Assembly: GCA_002347025.1 (NCBI GenBank)
Contig: DEAE01000005.1
Coordinates: 70,065-134,064 of the forward strand
Length of the DNA: 64,000 nucleotides
Direction of reading: 5' to 3'
Origin: Acidobacteria bacterium UBA2990
GTDB lineage: Bacteria; Acidobacteriota; Vicinamibacteria; Vicinamibacterales; UBA8438
Made by a program: the position numbers and the translations under genes. Each line of letters begins with the position of its first letter. Positions within the stretch are counted from its first letter, which is position 1. The notes under the pieces are model-generated. The model ran no database searches. It worked only from the letters and a program-made list of their open reading frames with translations, and was not told where the DNA came from. This document shows, in pieces, positions 8,459-16,763 of the stretch.

Positions 8459-10668
8459 TGGTTTTCCACCACACTGACGTTATCGAAAAAGATGTCGATC
8501 GGCGAGTAGCCGATAATTCCTGGACTGCCATTTCGGTTCGGGAGAGGATCCTCCGCGGTTATTGTCCACTCAGCTGGTTCTGTTTCGTCGCTTGCCCACA
8601 CTTTGCCACGGATCAACCCGTGATCGCCCTCGATATCGACCCGTAGTTTGAGTCGGTACCAAGTGTCTGGGTTCCAGGTAAAGTCTACCTCTTCCTTGAT
8701 TCTTAGCTCGGCTGCCCACGATTGAAGCTGGACCTTTTGTCGGTTCCCTTGGAGGTCCAAGGTGTAGCCGCTGTTGATTAAACCAATATCTGGTCGCCTT
8801 CGTCCTTGTTGGGTCGATAGGACATCCGCTTGCACGGTGTAATCGGACATGCTTGCTGGGCCCATATAGATAGCATGACGGTGAATGCCTGTGCGGGAGG
8901 CTCCTTTTCGAAATACCTGGTTCCCACCAACATCGGAGACAGTCAGGCTGCCTCCCCCTCCAATCCATTGAGGTGGGCGACCGCTTTCAAAGTTTTCAGA
9001 CCAGGGCAGCGGGGAATAGAGCCGGACCTGTGCGGTCGCGGTCAGGCTACCCATTGTTGCCATTACTGTGCCGGCTTGGTTTGTCGCGCGCGCATCAGTG
9101 GACAGCGTGCCTTGGGAAGACATGGTTCCTCCGACCAGGTTTTCGAGTGACCAGGACGCGTCCTGGTTCCCTAGGAACTGGCCGTTGGCGTTGAAAGCTC
9201 GAACCTGAAAATCAATGGTGTCGCCTGCTGATGCGATTACTTCAGCCGGCACTACCTGGATGAGGGTGGGTGGTCCCGAAGCAGCAGCTTCGTTGCCGAG
9301 GTTCGGAGGATCGCCTGCTGTTGCCCTGAATAAAGAGGTCGGGTCGCCGATGGCGTAGATACCCGATTCGGCCGTCATGTAGAGCCGGCCGTAGCCGACG
9401 GCAAAGGAACCATAAATCTCGGCGTAGCGGCCGTCTTCTACCTGGAGTTCGTCGTGGTCGAGTTCGGCCGCCCCGGTAGGACCAGGTTCTAGGATTCTGA
9501 CATTCCCGTTTGTCTCGGTGATGAACAACTTTCCGTCGGCCCAGACGGGTGAAGCCTTACCGACGGTTCCGACGCTCTGTTGCCACTGAGTGGCGCCGGT
9601 CTCGGAGTCGAGGGCGAAGAGATTGGCCGAGTTGTCGATCAGGTAGAGAGTATTTTCGTGTATGAGCGGCGATGAGAATCCGACCGCCATTTCATCGGCC
9701 CGCCATCGCTCGTGTGTTGTCGTGACATCGCCGGTGCCGGTGGCGTCGATTGCTACGACTCGGCCCATTGTGCCTGCATCTAGATTTTCTTCACTGTGTG
9801 CGACATATACCGTGTTGTTAGCTAACACTGGCGAGACGTTGATACCACGTTTGCTGAGGTGAAATTCCCATATTTTTTCACCGGTTCGTGCTTTCAGGGC
9901 GTAAATGTGACCATCTGCGTTTCCGTCGATCCAGAGTCTTTGGCCATTCACAATTCCGACGACTCCGACGGATTGGGTATTCATGTCAGCTACAGTGCCA
10001 CCAGGGGTTGAACTCCATCGAACCTGGCCTGTTTGTTTGTCGAAGGCGAAATATCGGTGGCGCGGCGGGCCTCCTAGGTTGCCCCACCCTGACCCGATCA
10101 GGCTCAGTAGAAGTTGATCTTCATCAACGATCGGAGTCGAGGTACGGCCTCCGTAGCCAGAGGCCCGTCCTAGGTCCTCGGCCAGCCGCCAGCTCCAGAC
10201 AATATTGCCTTCTCGATCGAAGGTGTTCAGATGGCCATCGATGTTCATGGCATAGAGGAAACCTGTGTCTGGGTCCCCAGTCACATTGCCCCAGCCCACC
10301 CGATTGAAGGGGACTGTTGTGTTCAGCACATTGAAGTTGTGCTGCCACAGTTGCTCCCCGGTCTCTGCATTCCAGCAGGCCACAACCTCTTGTTCGTCGA
10401 TTCCGGCACCGGTCCGGCCGTTGGCACAGACTCGACCGTCAAAGACAGCCGGTGTAGAACGTCCAACCCAAGTGTCTGACCATATGAGATTCTCACCGTC
10501 TGGTGACCAGCTTGTGACCAGTCTGGTCTCTTCCGAAACTCCTGTTTGCCCCCGACCACGCCAACTTGGCCAATCATTGGCTGAAACTGGAGCAGCGACA
10601 CCAAACAGAAAGCCTGCAAGAAGCGCCGCGACTCCCCATTGTATTGAGCCGTGTGCAGCCGTTGTCAT
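8455..10668 (-). CDS. secreted PQQ-type beta-propeller with C-terminal jelly-roll domain
   Basis: A 737-residue exported protein from the ATG at 10668, which starts a good signal peptide (LLAGFLFGVAAPVSA); the frame runs on upstream to 10737. The N-terminal two thirds are PQQ-like blades (ALKARTGEKIWEF, ALDSETGATQWQQ). An Ig-like spacer about residues 460-545 (TLIQVVPAEVIASAGDTIDF) leads to a C-terminal concanavalin-like or DUF1080-like sandwich that begins LPWSENFESG and ends FFDNVSVVENQ. The tail resembles carbohydrate-binding or laminin-G-like domains. The gene is the first of a two-gene unit with the propeller at 6995-8458. The substrate is unknown; a role in binding or oxidising extracellular sugar-like compounds is only an inference. 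Confidence 0.78.
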   Translation of the reverse strand: MTTAAHGSIQWGVAALLAGFLFGVAAPVSANDWPSWRGRGQTGVSEETRLVTSWSPDGENLIWSDTWVGRSTPAVFDGRVCANGRTGAGIDEQEVVACWNAETGEQLWQHNFNVLNTTVPFNRVGWGNVTGDPDTGFLYAMNIDGHLNTFDREGNIVWSWRLAEDLGRASGYGGRTSTPIVDEDQLLLSLIGSGWGNLGGPPRHRYFAFDKQTGQVRWSSTPGGTVADMNTQSVGVVGIVNGQRLWIDGNADGHIYALKARTGEKIWEFHLSKRGINVSPVLANNTVYVAHSEENLDAGTMGRVVAIDATGTGDVTTTHERWRADEMAVGFSSPLIHENTLYLIDNSANLFALDSETGATQWQQSVGTVGKASPVWADGKLFITETNGNVRILEPGPTGAAELDHDELQVEDGRYAEIYGSFAVGYGRLYMTAESGIYAIGDPTSLFRATAGDPPNLGNEAAASGPPTLIQVVPAEVIASAGDTIDFQVRAFNANGQFLGNQDASWSLENLVGGTMSSQGTLSTDARATNQAGTVMATMGSLTATAQVRLYSPLPWSENFESGRPPQWIGGGGSLTVSDVGGNQVFRKGASRTGIHRHAIYMGPASMSDYTVQADVLSTQQGRRRPDIGLINSGYTLDLQGNRQKVQLQSWAAELRIKEEVDFTWNPDTWYRLKLRVDIEGDHGLIRGKVWASDETEPAEWTITAEDPLPNRNGSPGIIGYSPIDIFFDNVSVVENQ

Positions 10669-10767
10669 CAGGTTGTCCCTCACTGAAGTTTGTCTTCCTA
10701 GACTCGTTGGTTGAGCCGAACAGGGTTCTAGAACCATCCAATATACTACAGCGAATGATCTAATTTT

Positions 10768-11892
10768 TCAGATGTCGAACAGACGTTCAAAGGCCCAGTA
10801 CAATCCGATGCTGGCGATAGTACACGATATGGGGATAACAACCCTTGTTCGGTACCATGGGCGGGGGCGGCACCAACCCGCCACACTTAAGGCTAAACCA
10901 ATCACGACTAGCTGGCCTAGTTCTATTCCCAGATTGAAGGTGAACAGTCCAAGCCACCATTCGTCGTCTGGGAGTCCTAGTTCGCGAAGGACTCCAGCAA
11001 ACCCAAGTCCGTGGAGCAGTCCAAACCCGAAGACTAGCATTGCTCTTGATGTTGTCAGGCGACTGGTTAGAACATTTTCGATGGCGACGTAAACGATAGA
11101 CAAGGCGATTAGTGTCTCGACCAGGTGGGCCGGAAGTGATACGACCCCTAAGACGGAGAGGAACAAGGTTGTCGCGTGAGCTGCGGTGAAGGCGGTGACC
11201 TGCCAGACGAGTGGTCGTATCTTGGTGCCCAGCAGAAACAGGCTCAGAACGAACAGGATGTGGTCGAGCCCGCTTGGGATGATGTGGATGAAACCCTGCT
11301 GCAGGTAACGCCTGGCTGTTGAAAGTCGACTGGGGTTGGTGATGGGGCCCGTTAGTAGAAATGGTTCGCTACGGGCACCCGGTTCTAGTAGTGTGCGCCT
11401 GGTCACATTCCGAATTTCATCTCGGATTGTAAGGTCAACTTCCGAGAATGCTCGCGAGGCAAAAAACTCCAACTCAGTGGCTCCAGATGGCACAGTGCCT
11501 GTCAGCCTGGCCGTAAGTCCAAGCACTGTCGGGATGGTCGATTCTGTTGCCGTAGGGGTCCCGTAGTCAGGAAATTCAACCCTAAAATGTACTGGGACAC
11601 CATCGAACCGTAGCCGTACCCGTCTTTCGAACAGCCGGCGCACTTGGTTAAGACTAGCGTCGAACTCGTCGGATGCGAGGCTGTTTAGCGTGGCTACCAG
11701 TGTCGCATCGTCCGTATCCGGTGGTGCCCCGAGTGCCAGAGCGTCAAGGTCGACTATCAGGTCAGCCTGAAAGGTGTTGTCTGAGCGTATGACCACAGTC
11801 GTTTCGGTAAAAGTAAGTGGGTGTGTGAATGAGAGGGCTGGTAAGAAGGCCAACCAGAACAGCGAGATCATTAGATGACGGGCCGGTCGCAT
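10768..11892 (-). CDS. HupE/UreJ-family membrane protein with exported N-terminal domain
   Basis: A 374-residue protein. After a signal sequence (WLAFLPALSFTHP) comes a roughly 170-residue periplasmic beta-rich domain, then six or seven membrane helices. The HupE/UreJ signature is clear: GFIHIIPSGLDHILFVLSLFLL, then FTAAHATTLFLS, then FGFGLLHGLGFAG, all bearing His residues that fit metal passage. Known relatives transport nickel or cobalt; the periplasmic-domain type is poorly characterised. It starts only 41 bases from the divergent CopD-like gene, so the two promoters must overlap or be shared, consistent with joint metal-responsive control. Confidence 0.8.
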   Translation of the reverse strand: MRPARHLMISLFWLAFLPALSFTHPLTFTETTVVIRSDNTFQADLIVDLDALALGAPPDTDDATLVATLNSLASDEFDASLNQVRRLFERRVRLRFDGVPVHFRVEFPDYGTPTATESTIPTVLGLTARLTGTVPSGATELEFFASRAFSEVDLTIRDEIRNVTRRTLLEPGARSEPFLLTGPITNPSRLSTARRYLQQGFIHIIPSGLDHILFVLSLFLLGTKIRPLVWQVTAFTAAHATTLFLSVLGVVSLPAHLVETLIALSIVYVAIENVLTSRLTTSRAMLVFGFGLLHGLGFAGVLRELGLPDDEWWLGLFTFNLGIELGQLVVIGLALSVAGWCRPRPWYRTRVVIPISCTIASIGLYWAFERLFDI

Positions 11893-11933
11893 CTGACTAT
11901 CCTATGACACCCTTGTCGCGCTACTCTGCCTAG

Positions 11934-12869
11934 ATGAGCGATGAGATCTATGCTGTCACACTACTGGCGATAGCAAAATGGTTTACCGATGCCGGCGTTT
12001 TCTGGCTGGTCGGTGTTTGTGTGTTCAGGATTGTTCTTGATCAGCGTGCGTCTAACACAGCTCTACGCCGTGAGAGTGAGTACCAGCTGATACAGCATGG
12101 TTTATGGGCGCTGGTTGTTCTTGTTCTTGCAACTTTCGCTCGACTCTATGCCCAGACCTACTCGTCGTTTGGCCTTGATGAACCGGTCACCGCTGAGCTG
12201 CTGTGGCTGGTTGCTGATCAGACCCGCTGGGGTGGTCGTTGGACCGTACAGCTAGCGGCTGTTGTGTTTGCTTCGGCAGTCATGGCGTTGGTTGTGAGTA
12301 GGTGTCGATGGGGTTGGCGACTGCTGGCCGTTGCAGCGGTTGTGGTGGTAGGAACGATTCCGATGACGGGGCATGCTTACGCTTATATCGGTGGGTTTAT
12401 TGGGGCAATGAGCTTGCAGGTTGGGCATCTCCTTGCCGCAGGTGTTTGGATCGGTACGCTCTTGCTCCTGGTGTTGATCGGACTGCGTCAGCTGTTTCAG
12501 GCACCCGTGGGTCAGGGCAATCTTGGTCTTGGTGTTTTGATGATACGAACTGTGGACCGGTTTTCGCCGGTGGCACTGGTGGCAGCTGTGGTGCTCACGC
12601 TGACAGGAGTTTTGACGGCCGTGCTTTATGTCGATGATTTCGAGCAACTTTGGGAAACACCTTACGGTCGCTTGTTACTCGCGAAGATGGGGCTGTTCGG
12701 AGTTACTGCCGGGTTGGGGGCCTACAATTGGCGGATGGTCAGACCCAAGTTGGCAGAACCAGGGGGGGCGAAACGCTTGCGTTATTCGGCGACGGCCGAA
12801 TTGTTGGTTGCTGCTACTGTCTTGGCCCTGACTGCTTGGCTTGTGCATCTACCGATGCCACATGAGTGA
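11934..12869 (+). CDS. CopD-like copper resistance membrane protein
   Basis: A 311-residue polytopic membrane protein with about eight hydrophobic segments. The PF05425 (CopD) region is at the C-terminus, with the pattern YGRLLLAKMGLFG followed by YNWRMVRPKL. CopD acts in the inner membrane and is linked to copper uptake or copper supply to the periplasm, usually with periplasmic CopC. No CopC partner is present here. It is divergent from the HupE/UreJ-like gene 41 bases away. Other members of the domain family occur without copper links, so substrate is inferred. Confidence 0.75.
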   Translation: MSDEIYAVTLLAIAKWFTDAGVFWLVGVCVFRIVLDQRASNTALRRESEYQLIQHGLWALVVLVLATFARLYAQTYSSFGLDEPVTAELLWLVADQTRWGGRWTVQLAAVVFASAVMALVVSRCRWGWRLLAVAAVVVVGTIPMTGHAYAYIGGFIGAMSLQVGHLLAAGVWIGTLLLLVLIGLRQLFQAPVGQGNLGLGVLMIRTVDRFSPVALVAAVVLTLTGVLTAVLYVDDFEQLWETPYGRLLLAKMGLFGVTAGLGAYNWRMVRPKLAEPGGAKRLRYSATAELLVAATVLALTAWLVHLPMPHE

Positions 12870-12885
12870 TATGGATAAATGGATG

Positions 12886-13299
12886 TTATGGCTGCCGGAC
12901 TCGTACTAGGTAAGGGCGACCATCTCGAAGGAAGTTGACAACGGTATCGGCGGTTCTTTCGATGCGCTGGAGTTGGATGGTGGCGGCTTCTTTGTTGTCT
13001 ACGTTGACACCTCCAATTCGGTAGACTACGTCGTCGGGTTGAAGGCCTGCCAGCTGTGCTACCCCAGCATCGATAACCTTGGTGATCAATGCCCCTGGGC
13101 GCCGTTGGAGGTGGTCTTTGTCCAGGCGATTGGTTAGAGCCTCTGTGGGTATGGCGTCGCAAATAGTGAAGCCCATTCCGAGATTTATGGTTGCTGTGTC
13201 ATTGACACAGATATATAGGGGCTCTCGATTTTGAGTGGCGAGTCCAGTGGTCAACACCAAAACGAGACCGAAGATGCTAGGGAGTTTTCGTGCCAGCAT
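12886..13299 (-). CDS. small secreted PDZ-domain protein
   Basis: A 137-residue exported protein with a signal peptide (IFGLVLVLTTGLA) and a single PDZ domain covering most of the mature part: GMGFTICD, ITKVIDAGVAQLAGLQPDDVVYRIGGVNVD. There is no protease domain, so it can only bind peptide C-termini or a partner. Two Cys residues (ICVNDT and TICDAI) could form a disulfide. It is convergent with the CopD-like gene, 16 bases away. Confidence 0.75.
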   Translation of the reverse strand: MLARKLPSIFGLVLVLTTGLATQNREPLYICVNDTATINLGMGFTICDAIPTEALTNRLDKDHLQRRPGALITKVIDAGVAQLAGLQPDDVVYRIGGVNVDNKEAATIQLQRIERTADTVVNFLRDGRPYLVRVRQP

Positions 13300-13425
13300 G
13301 AGGGGCAGTATACGACAACCAGTGCCGAAGGCTCCGTTGAGGTTCGGCCAGGTTGGGGGCCTAGGATGTCATTGTAGAATCCTGAATGCTTTCAAAGCCC
13401 TATTGGATTGGATGCCCTATAAGTT

Positions 13426-14556
13426 ATGAGTGACAGGTTGGAGCGTTCGTGCGGCTCTGTATTCCGGCGGTGGCTGGTGACTCTCTTGATTGGTACTAGT
13501 GTAGCTATGGCCTTCAGAGTCCCGGTAATGGCCCAGGGTGAAGCCGTTCCCGTAATTCGGTTCGCGCAACTAGCGCTTCATTGTGTGCATCGTGAGTACC
13601 CGAACAAGGTGTCTCACGTGCTTGTTGATGACAGTGATGTTCGTCCTCCGCGGGAACTTACCCCTGCCTTTTATGGCTGCTTTGACTGGCATTCATCGGT
13701 CCATGCGCACTGGTTGCTGGTCCGCCTGGTTCGGCTTTACCCCGAGGTTAATTTGGCTGGCTTAGCCCGGAGCAAGCTGGATTCCAGTTTAACTGCTGAC
13801 CACGTCGCTGACGAGGTTGACTATCTACAAGCGCCAGGTCGTGAGGGGTTTGAGCGGCCTTACGGGTTGGCGTGGCTGCTTCAGTTGGCCGCGGAGTTGC
13901 GTGAATGGGATGACCCTGATGCGCGGCGTTGGCAAGTAGCTTTAGCGCCATTGGAGCGTGCTGCTGCTTTGCGTATTAAGGATTGGTTGCCTAAGTTGCT
14001 TTACCCCGTCAGGAGTGGCGAGCATTCCCAGACCGCGTTCTCCCTCAGTCTGGTTTACGACTGGGCTAAGGTGGCAGCTGATACCCAGATGCTTGAGCTT
14101 CTTGCGGACCGGTCTGCAGATCACTACAGCGGCGACAAGAACTGTCCGCTGAATTACGAGCCATCGGGACAGGATTTTCTCTCCCCATGTTTAGCGGAAG
14201 CGGATCTGATGCGGCGGATGATTGAGCCAGCGTTGTTTGGTGCTTGGCTTACCCGATTGCTGCCAGGGATATCAGGTGGTGCGGATCAGAGTGGCTGGCT
14301 GGAGACAGCCACGGTGAGTGACCCTAGCGATGGGCAGCTCATGCACCTCGGGGGACTAAACCTAAGCCGGGCTTGGATGTTAGAGGGTATCGCAAGCGGT
14401 CTACCAGAGCACGATCAGCGGAGATCGACGCTACTGGCCGCCGCACTGGATCACCGTCGTGCTGGTCTTGCCGTCGTGACGGGTGGCCACTATGAGGGTG
14501 AACACTGGCTCGGCACGTTTGCGACTTATCTGGTCACGGAGCGCGGGCTCCGATGA
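13426..14556 (+). CDS. DUF2891 family exported protein
   Basis: A 376-residue protein. The N-terminal hydrophobic stretch near residue 20 acts as a signal or anchor. The DUF2891 signature is clear: HREYPNKVSHVL, then PPRELTPAFYGCFDWHSSVH, then a helical toroid-like body with repeated W and LL pairs (YGLAWLLQLAAELREWDD). The function of the family is unknown. The conserved His, Cys, Asp and Trp cluster suggests an enzyme with an alpha/alpha-barrel. It stands alone and ends in a probable terminator. Confidence 0.8.
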   Translation: MSDRLERSCGSVFRRWLVTLLIGTSVAMAFRVPVMAQGEAVPVIRFAQLALHCVHREYPNKVSHVLVDDSDVRPPRELTPAFYGCFDWHSSVHAHWLLVRLVRLYPEVNLAGLARSKLDSSLTADHVADEVDYLQAPGREGFERPYGLAWLLQLAAELREWDDPDARRWQVALAPLERAAALRIKDWLPKLLYPVRSGEHSQTAFSLSLVYDWAKVAADTQMLELLADRSADHYSGDKNCPLNYEPSGQDFLSPCLAEADLMRRMIEPALFGAWLTRLLPGISGGADQSGWLETATVSDPSDGQLMHLGGLNLSRAWMLEGIASGLPEHDQRRSTLLAAALDHRRAGLAVVTGGHYEGEHWLGTFATYLVTERGLR

Positions 14557-14565
14557 TTTTCGATT

Positions 14566-14596
14566 GGATACCCCCTGCTTGGGGAGTCCCTTTTGT
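14566..14596 (+). terminator. probable intrinsic terminator after the DUF2891 gene
   Basis: A 9-position stem (14566-14574 with 14581-14589) has one mismatch and one G-T pair around a 6-base loop, followed by CTTTTGT. It begins 10 bases after the stop codon, in the convergent gap before the acetyl-CoA synthetase gene end. Confidence 0.55.
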
Positions 14597-14723
14597 CTGC
14601 GGCTTCTTTGCCTGTGCCAGCCTAGGGCGGTTTGTCTCGGGCGGCTAAGGTAGCGGTCCTCCGGTTGAGATGCCCCATCAAACAGTTTACCCACGGAAGG
14701 GACCTTGGCCATCCCGTTAGGGT

Positions 14724-16688
14724 TCAGATCCGCCCTCTCACTAAGGAGTCCACCACGCCTGGGTCTGCGAGTGTTGAGGTATCGCCAAGGTCGTTAACGT
14801 CGCCTTCAGCAATCTTTCGAAGGATTCGTCGCATGATCTTTCCTGACCGCGTTTTGGGCAGACCTTCAGTGAATTGGATTTTCTCTGGTGTTGCGTGCGG
14901 GCCAATATCGGCCCGGACTGCCTTGGTGATCTCGGTCTTCATCTCGTCCGTCGGAGTCTGGCCTGTCTTGAGTGTGACAAAGGCGTAGATCGCGTTGCCT
15001 TTGATGTCGTGGGAGTAACCAACGACCGCAGCCTCTGCGACAGAGGGGTATCTGCCGATTGCTCCTTCGATTTCGGCAGTGCCGAGATTGTGTCCCGACA
15101 CGATGATGACGTCATCGACGCGCCCGGTGATCCAGTAGTAGCCGTCCTTGTCGCGTCTGCAGCCGTCTCCGGAAAAATATTTACCAGGAAAGCGCGCAAA
15201 ATAGGTATCGAAAAATCGCTGTTTGTCCCCGTACACGCCTCTCATTTGGCCAGGCCAAGGTTCTAATAGACAGAGGTTTCCGCGGATGTCATTGCCTTCG
15301 AGGACATTCCCCTCGTCATCGACTAGAGCAGGTTTGATGCCAAAGAGTGGGAATGTTGCAGAGCCCGGTTTGGTTGGGGTAACCCCTGGCAACGGTGAAA
15401 TGAGGATGCCGCCCGTTTCGGTTTGCCACCAAGTGTCGACGATCGGGCAGCGCTCCTTGCCGATCACCGAGTGGTACCAGGTCCACTCTGGGGACTTGAT
15501 GGGTTCACCAACAGTGCCAAGTAGCCGCAGGTTGCTCAGGTTATATTTCGCCGGATAGTCGTCGCCCTCTTTCATCAATGCCCGGAGGGCTGTTGGTGCT
15601 GTGTAGAGGATATTGACCTTATGTTTTTCGCAGATTTCCCAAAAGCGGCCCCAGTCGGGGTAGTTTGGTACTCCCTCGTACATCATCGTGATCGCGCCGT
15701 TAGCCAATGGACCGTAGGTGATGTAGCTATGGCCAGTGACCCACCCGATGTCAGCCGTGCACCAGTAGATGTCGCCAGGCTGATAGTCGAAGACATAGTG
15801 AAACGTGGTCGCAACGTAGGTCAGGTAACCACCGGTGGTGTGAAGGACGCCTTTAGGTTTTCCAGTGGAGCCTGATGTGTAAAGAATAAAGAGTGGATCT
15901 TCAGCATCCATCGGTTCTGGGGGACACGCAGGGTCTGCAGCTGCTAGGGCATCGTGCCACCAAACGTCTCGGCCAGCGATCATCTCGACCGGTGTGTCAG
16001 TGCGCTGGACGACAAGAATTTTCTCGACACTCGGAGTATCCTCGACTGCTTTATCTGCGTTCGCTTTCATCGCGATGTCTTGTTTGGTACCACGCACACC
16101 GGTGTTCTGCGTGATTATTGCCCTGCACTGGGAGTCATTGATCCGAGTGACGAGGCTATCAGCAGTGAACGCCCCAAAGACGATTGAATGAACCGCACCT
16201 ATGCGTGCGCAGGCCAGCATGGCGATGACTAGCTCTGGGATCATCTGCATATAGATGCAGACCCGATCACCCTTGGCGATGCCTAGGGACTTCAGCGCAT
16301 TTCCAGCTTTCTGAACCTCAGTCTGGAGTTCAGCGTAGCTGTAGGTTTTGCTTTCACTAGGGTTGTTACCTTCCCAGATCAAAGCGGTTGCTTCCCCCCG
16401 GCCAGCCTCTACGTGTCGGTCGACGCAGTTGTAGCACGCGTTGAGCTTGCCACCGAGGTACCATCCTATTTCGGCTTTGTGGTAGTCGTACTTTCGAACC
16501 GTCTGCCATCGCTCAAGCCACGTAAGTCGCTGTTCAGCTTGCTCGGCCCAGAACCTTTCCGGATCGCTGATTGAGCGGTCGTAAAGAGCTTGGTACTCCT
16601 TGAGTGATTTCAAGTGAGCTTTCGCAGAGAATTCAGCCGGAGGATCAAACACGGATGATGCATCGAACGTTCTAGGCTGATCAGCCAC
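14724..16688 (-). CDS. acs: acetyl-CoA synthetase (AMP-forming)
   Basis: A 654-residue cytoplasmic enzyme, the normal length. It activates acetate to acetyl-AMP and then acetyl-CoA. Visible motifs are YTSGSTGKPKGVLHTTGGY (P-loop A3), the substrate-site TWWQTETGG, the hinge region with SGDGCRRDKDGYYWITGR, and near the C-terminus SGKIMRRILRK, whose Lys is the known acetylation site in this family. The start is GTG at 16688, preceded by AGGAG at a good distance. It forms its own unit or follows the secreted hydrolase gene group loosely. Confidence 0.96.
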   Translation of the reverse strand: MADQPRTFDASSVFDPPAEFSAKAHLKSLKEYQALYDRSISDPERFWAEQAEQRLTWLERWQTVRKYDYHKAEIGWYLGGKLNACYNCVDRHVEAGRGEATALIWEGNNPSESKTYSYAELQTEVQKAGNALKSLGIAKGDRVCIYMQMIPELVIAMLACARIGAVHSIVFGAFTADSLVTRINDSQCRAIITQNTGVRGTKQDIAMKANADKAVEDTPSVEKILVVQRTDTPVEMIAGRDVWWHDALAAADPACPPEPMDAEDPLFILYTSGSTGKPKGVLHTTGGYLTYVATTFHYVFDYQPGDIYWCTADIGWVTGHSYITYGPLANGAITMMYEGVPNYPDWGRFWEICEKHKVNILYTAPTALRALMKEGDDYPAKYNLSNLRLLGTVGEPIKSPEWTWYHSVIGKERCPIVDTWWQTETGGILISPLPGVTPTKPGSATFPLFGIKPALVDDEGNVLEGNDIRGNLCLLEPWPGQMRGVYGDKQRFFDTYFARFPGKYFSGDGCRRDKDGYYWITGRVDDVIIVSGHNLGTAEIEGAIGRYPSVAEAAVVGYSHDIKGNAIYAFVTLKTGQTPTDEMKTEITKAVRADIGPHATPEKIQFTEGLPKTRSGKIMRRILRKIAEGDVNDLGDTSTLADPGVVDSLVRGRI

Positions 16689-16763
16689 AGGGTTCTCCTA
16701 TTAGTATCTTGTTAGTTTTCAAGCCGGAAGCCGATGGTCTAAGTACTTAACCTGGGGATTAGT

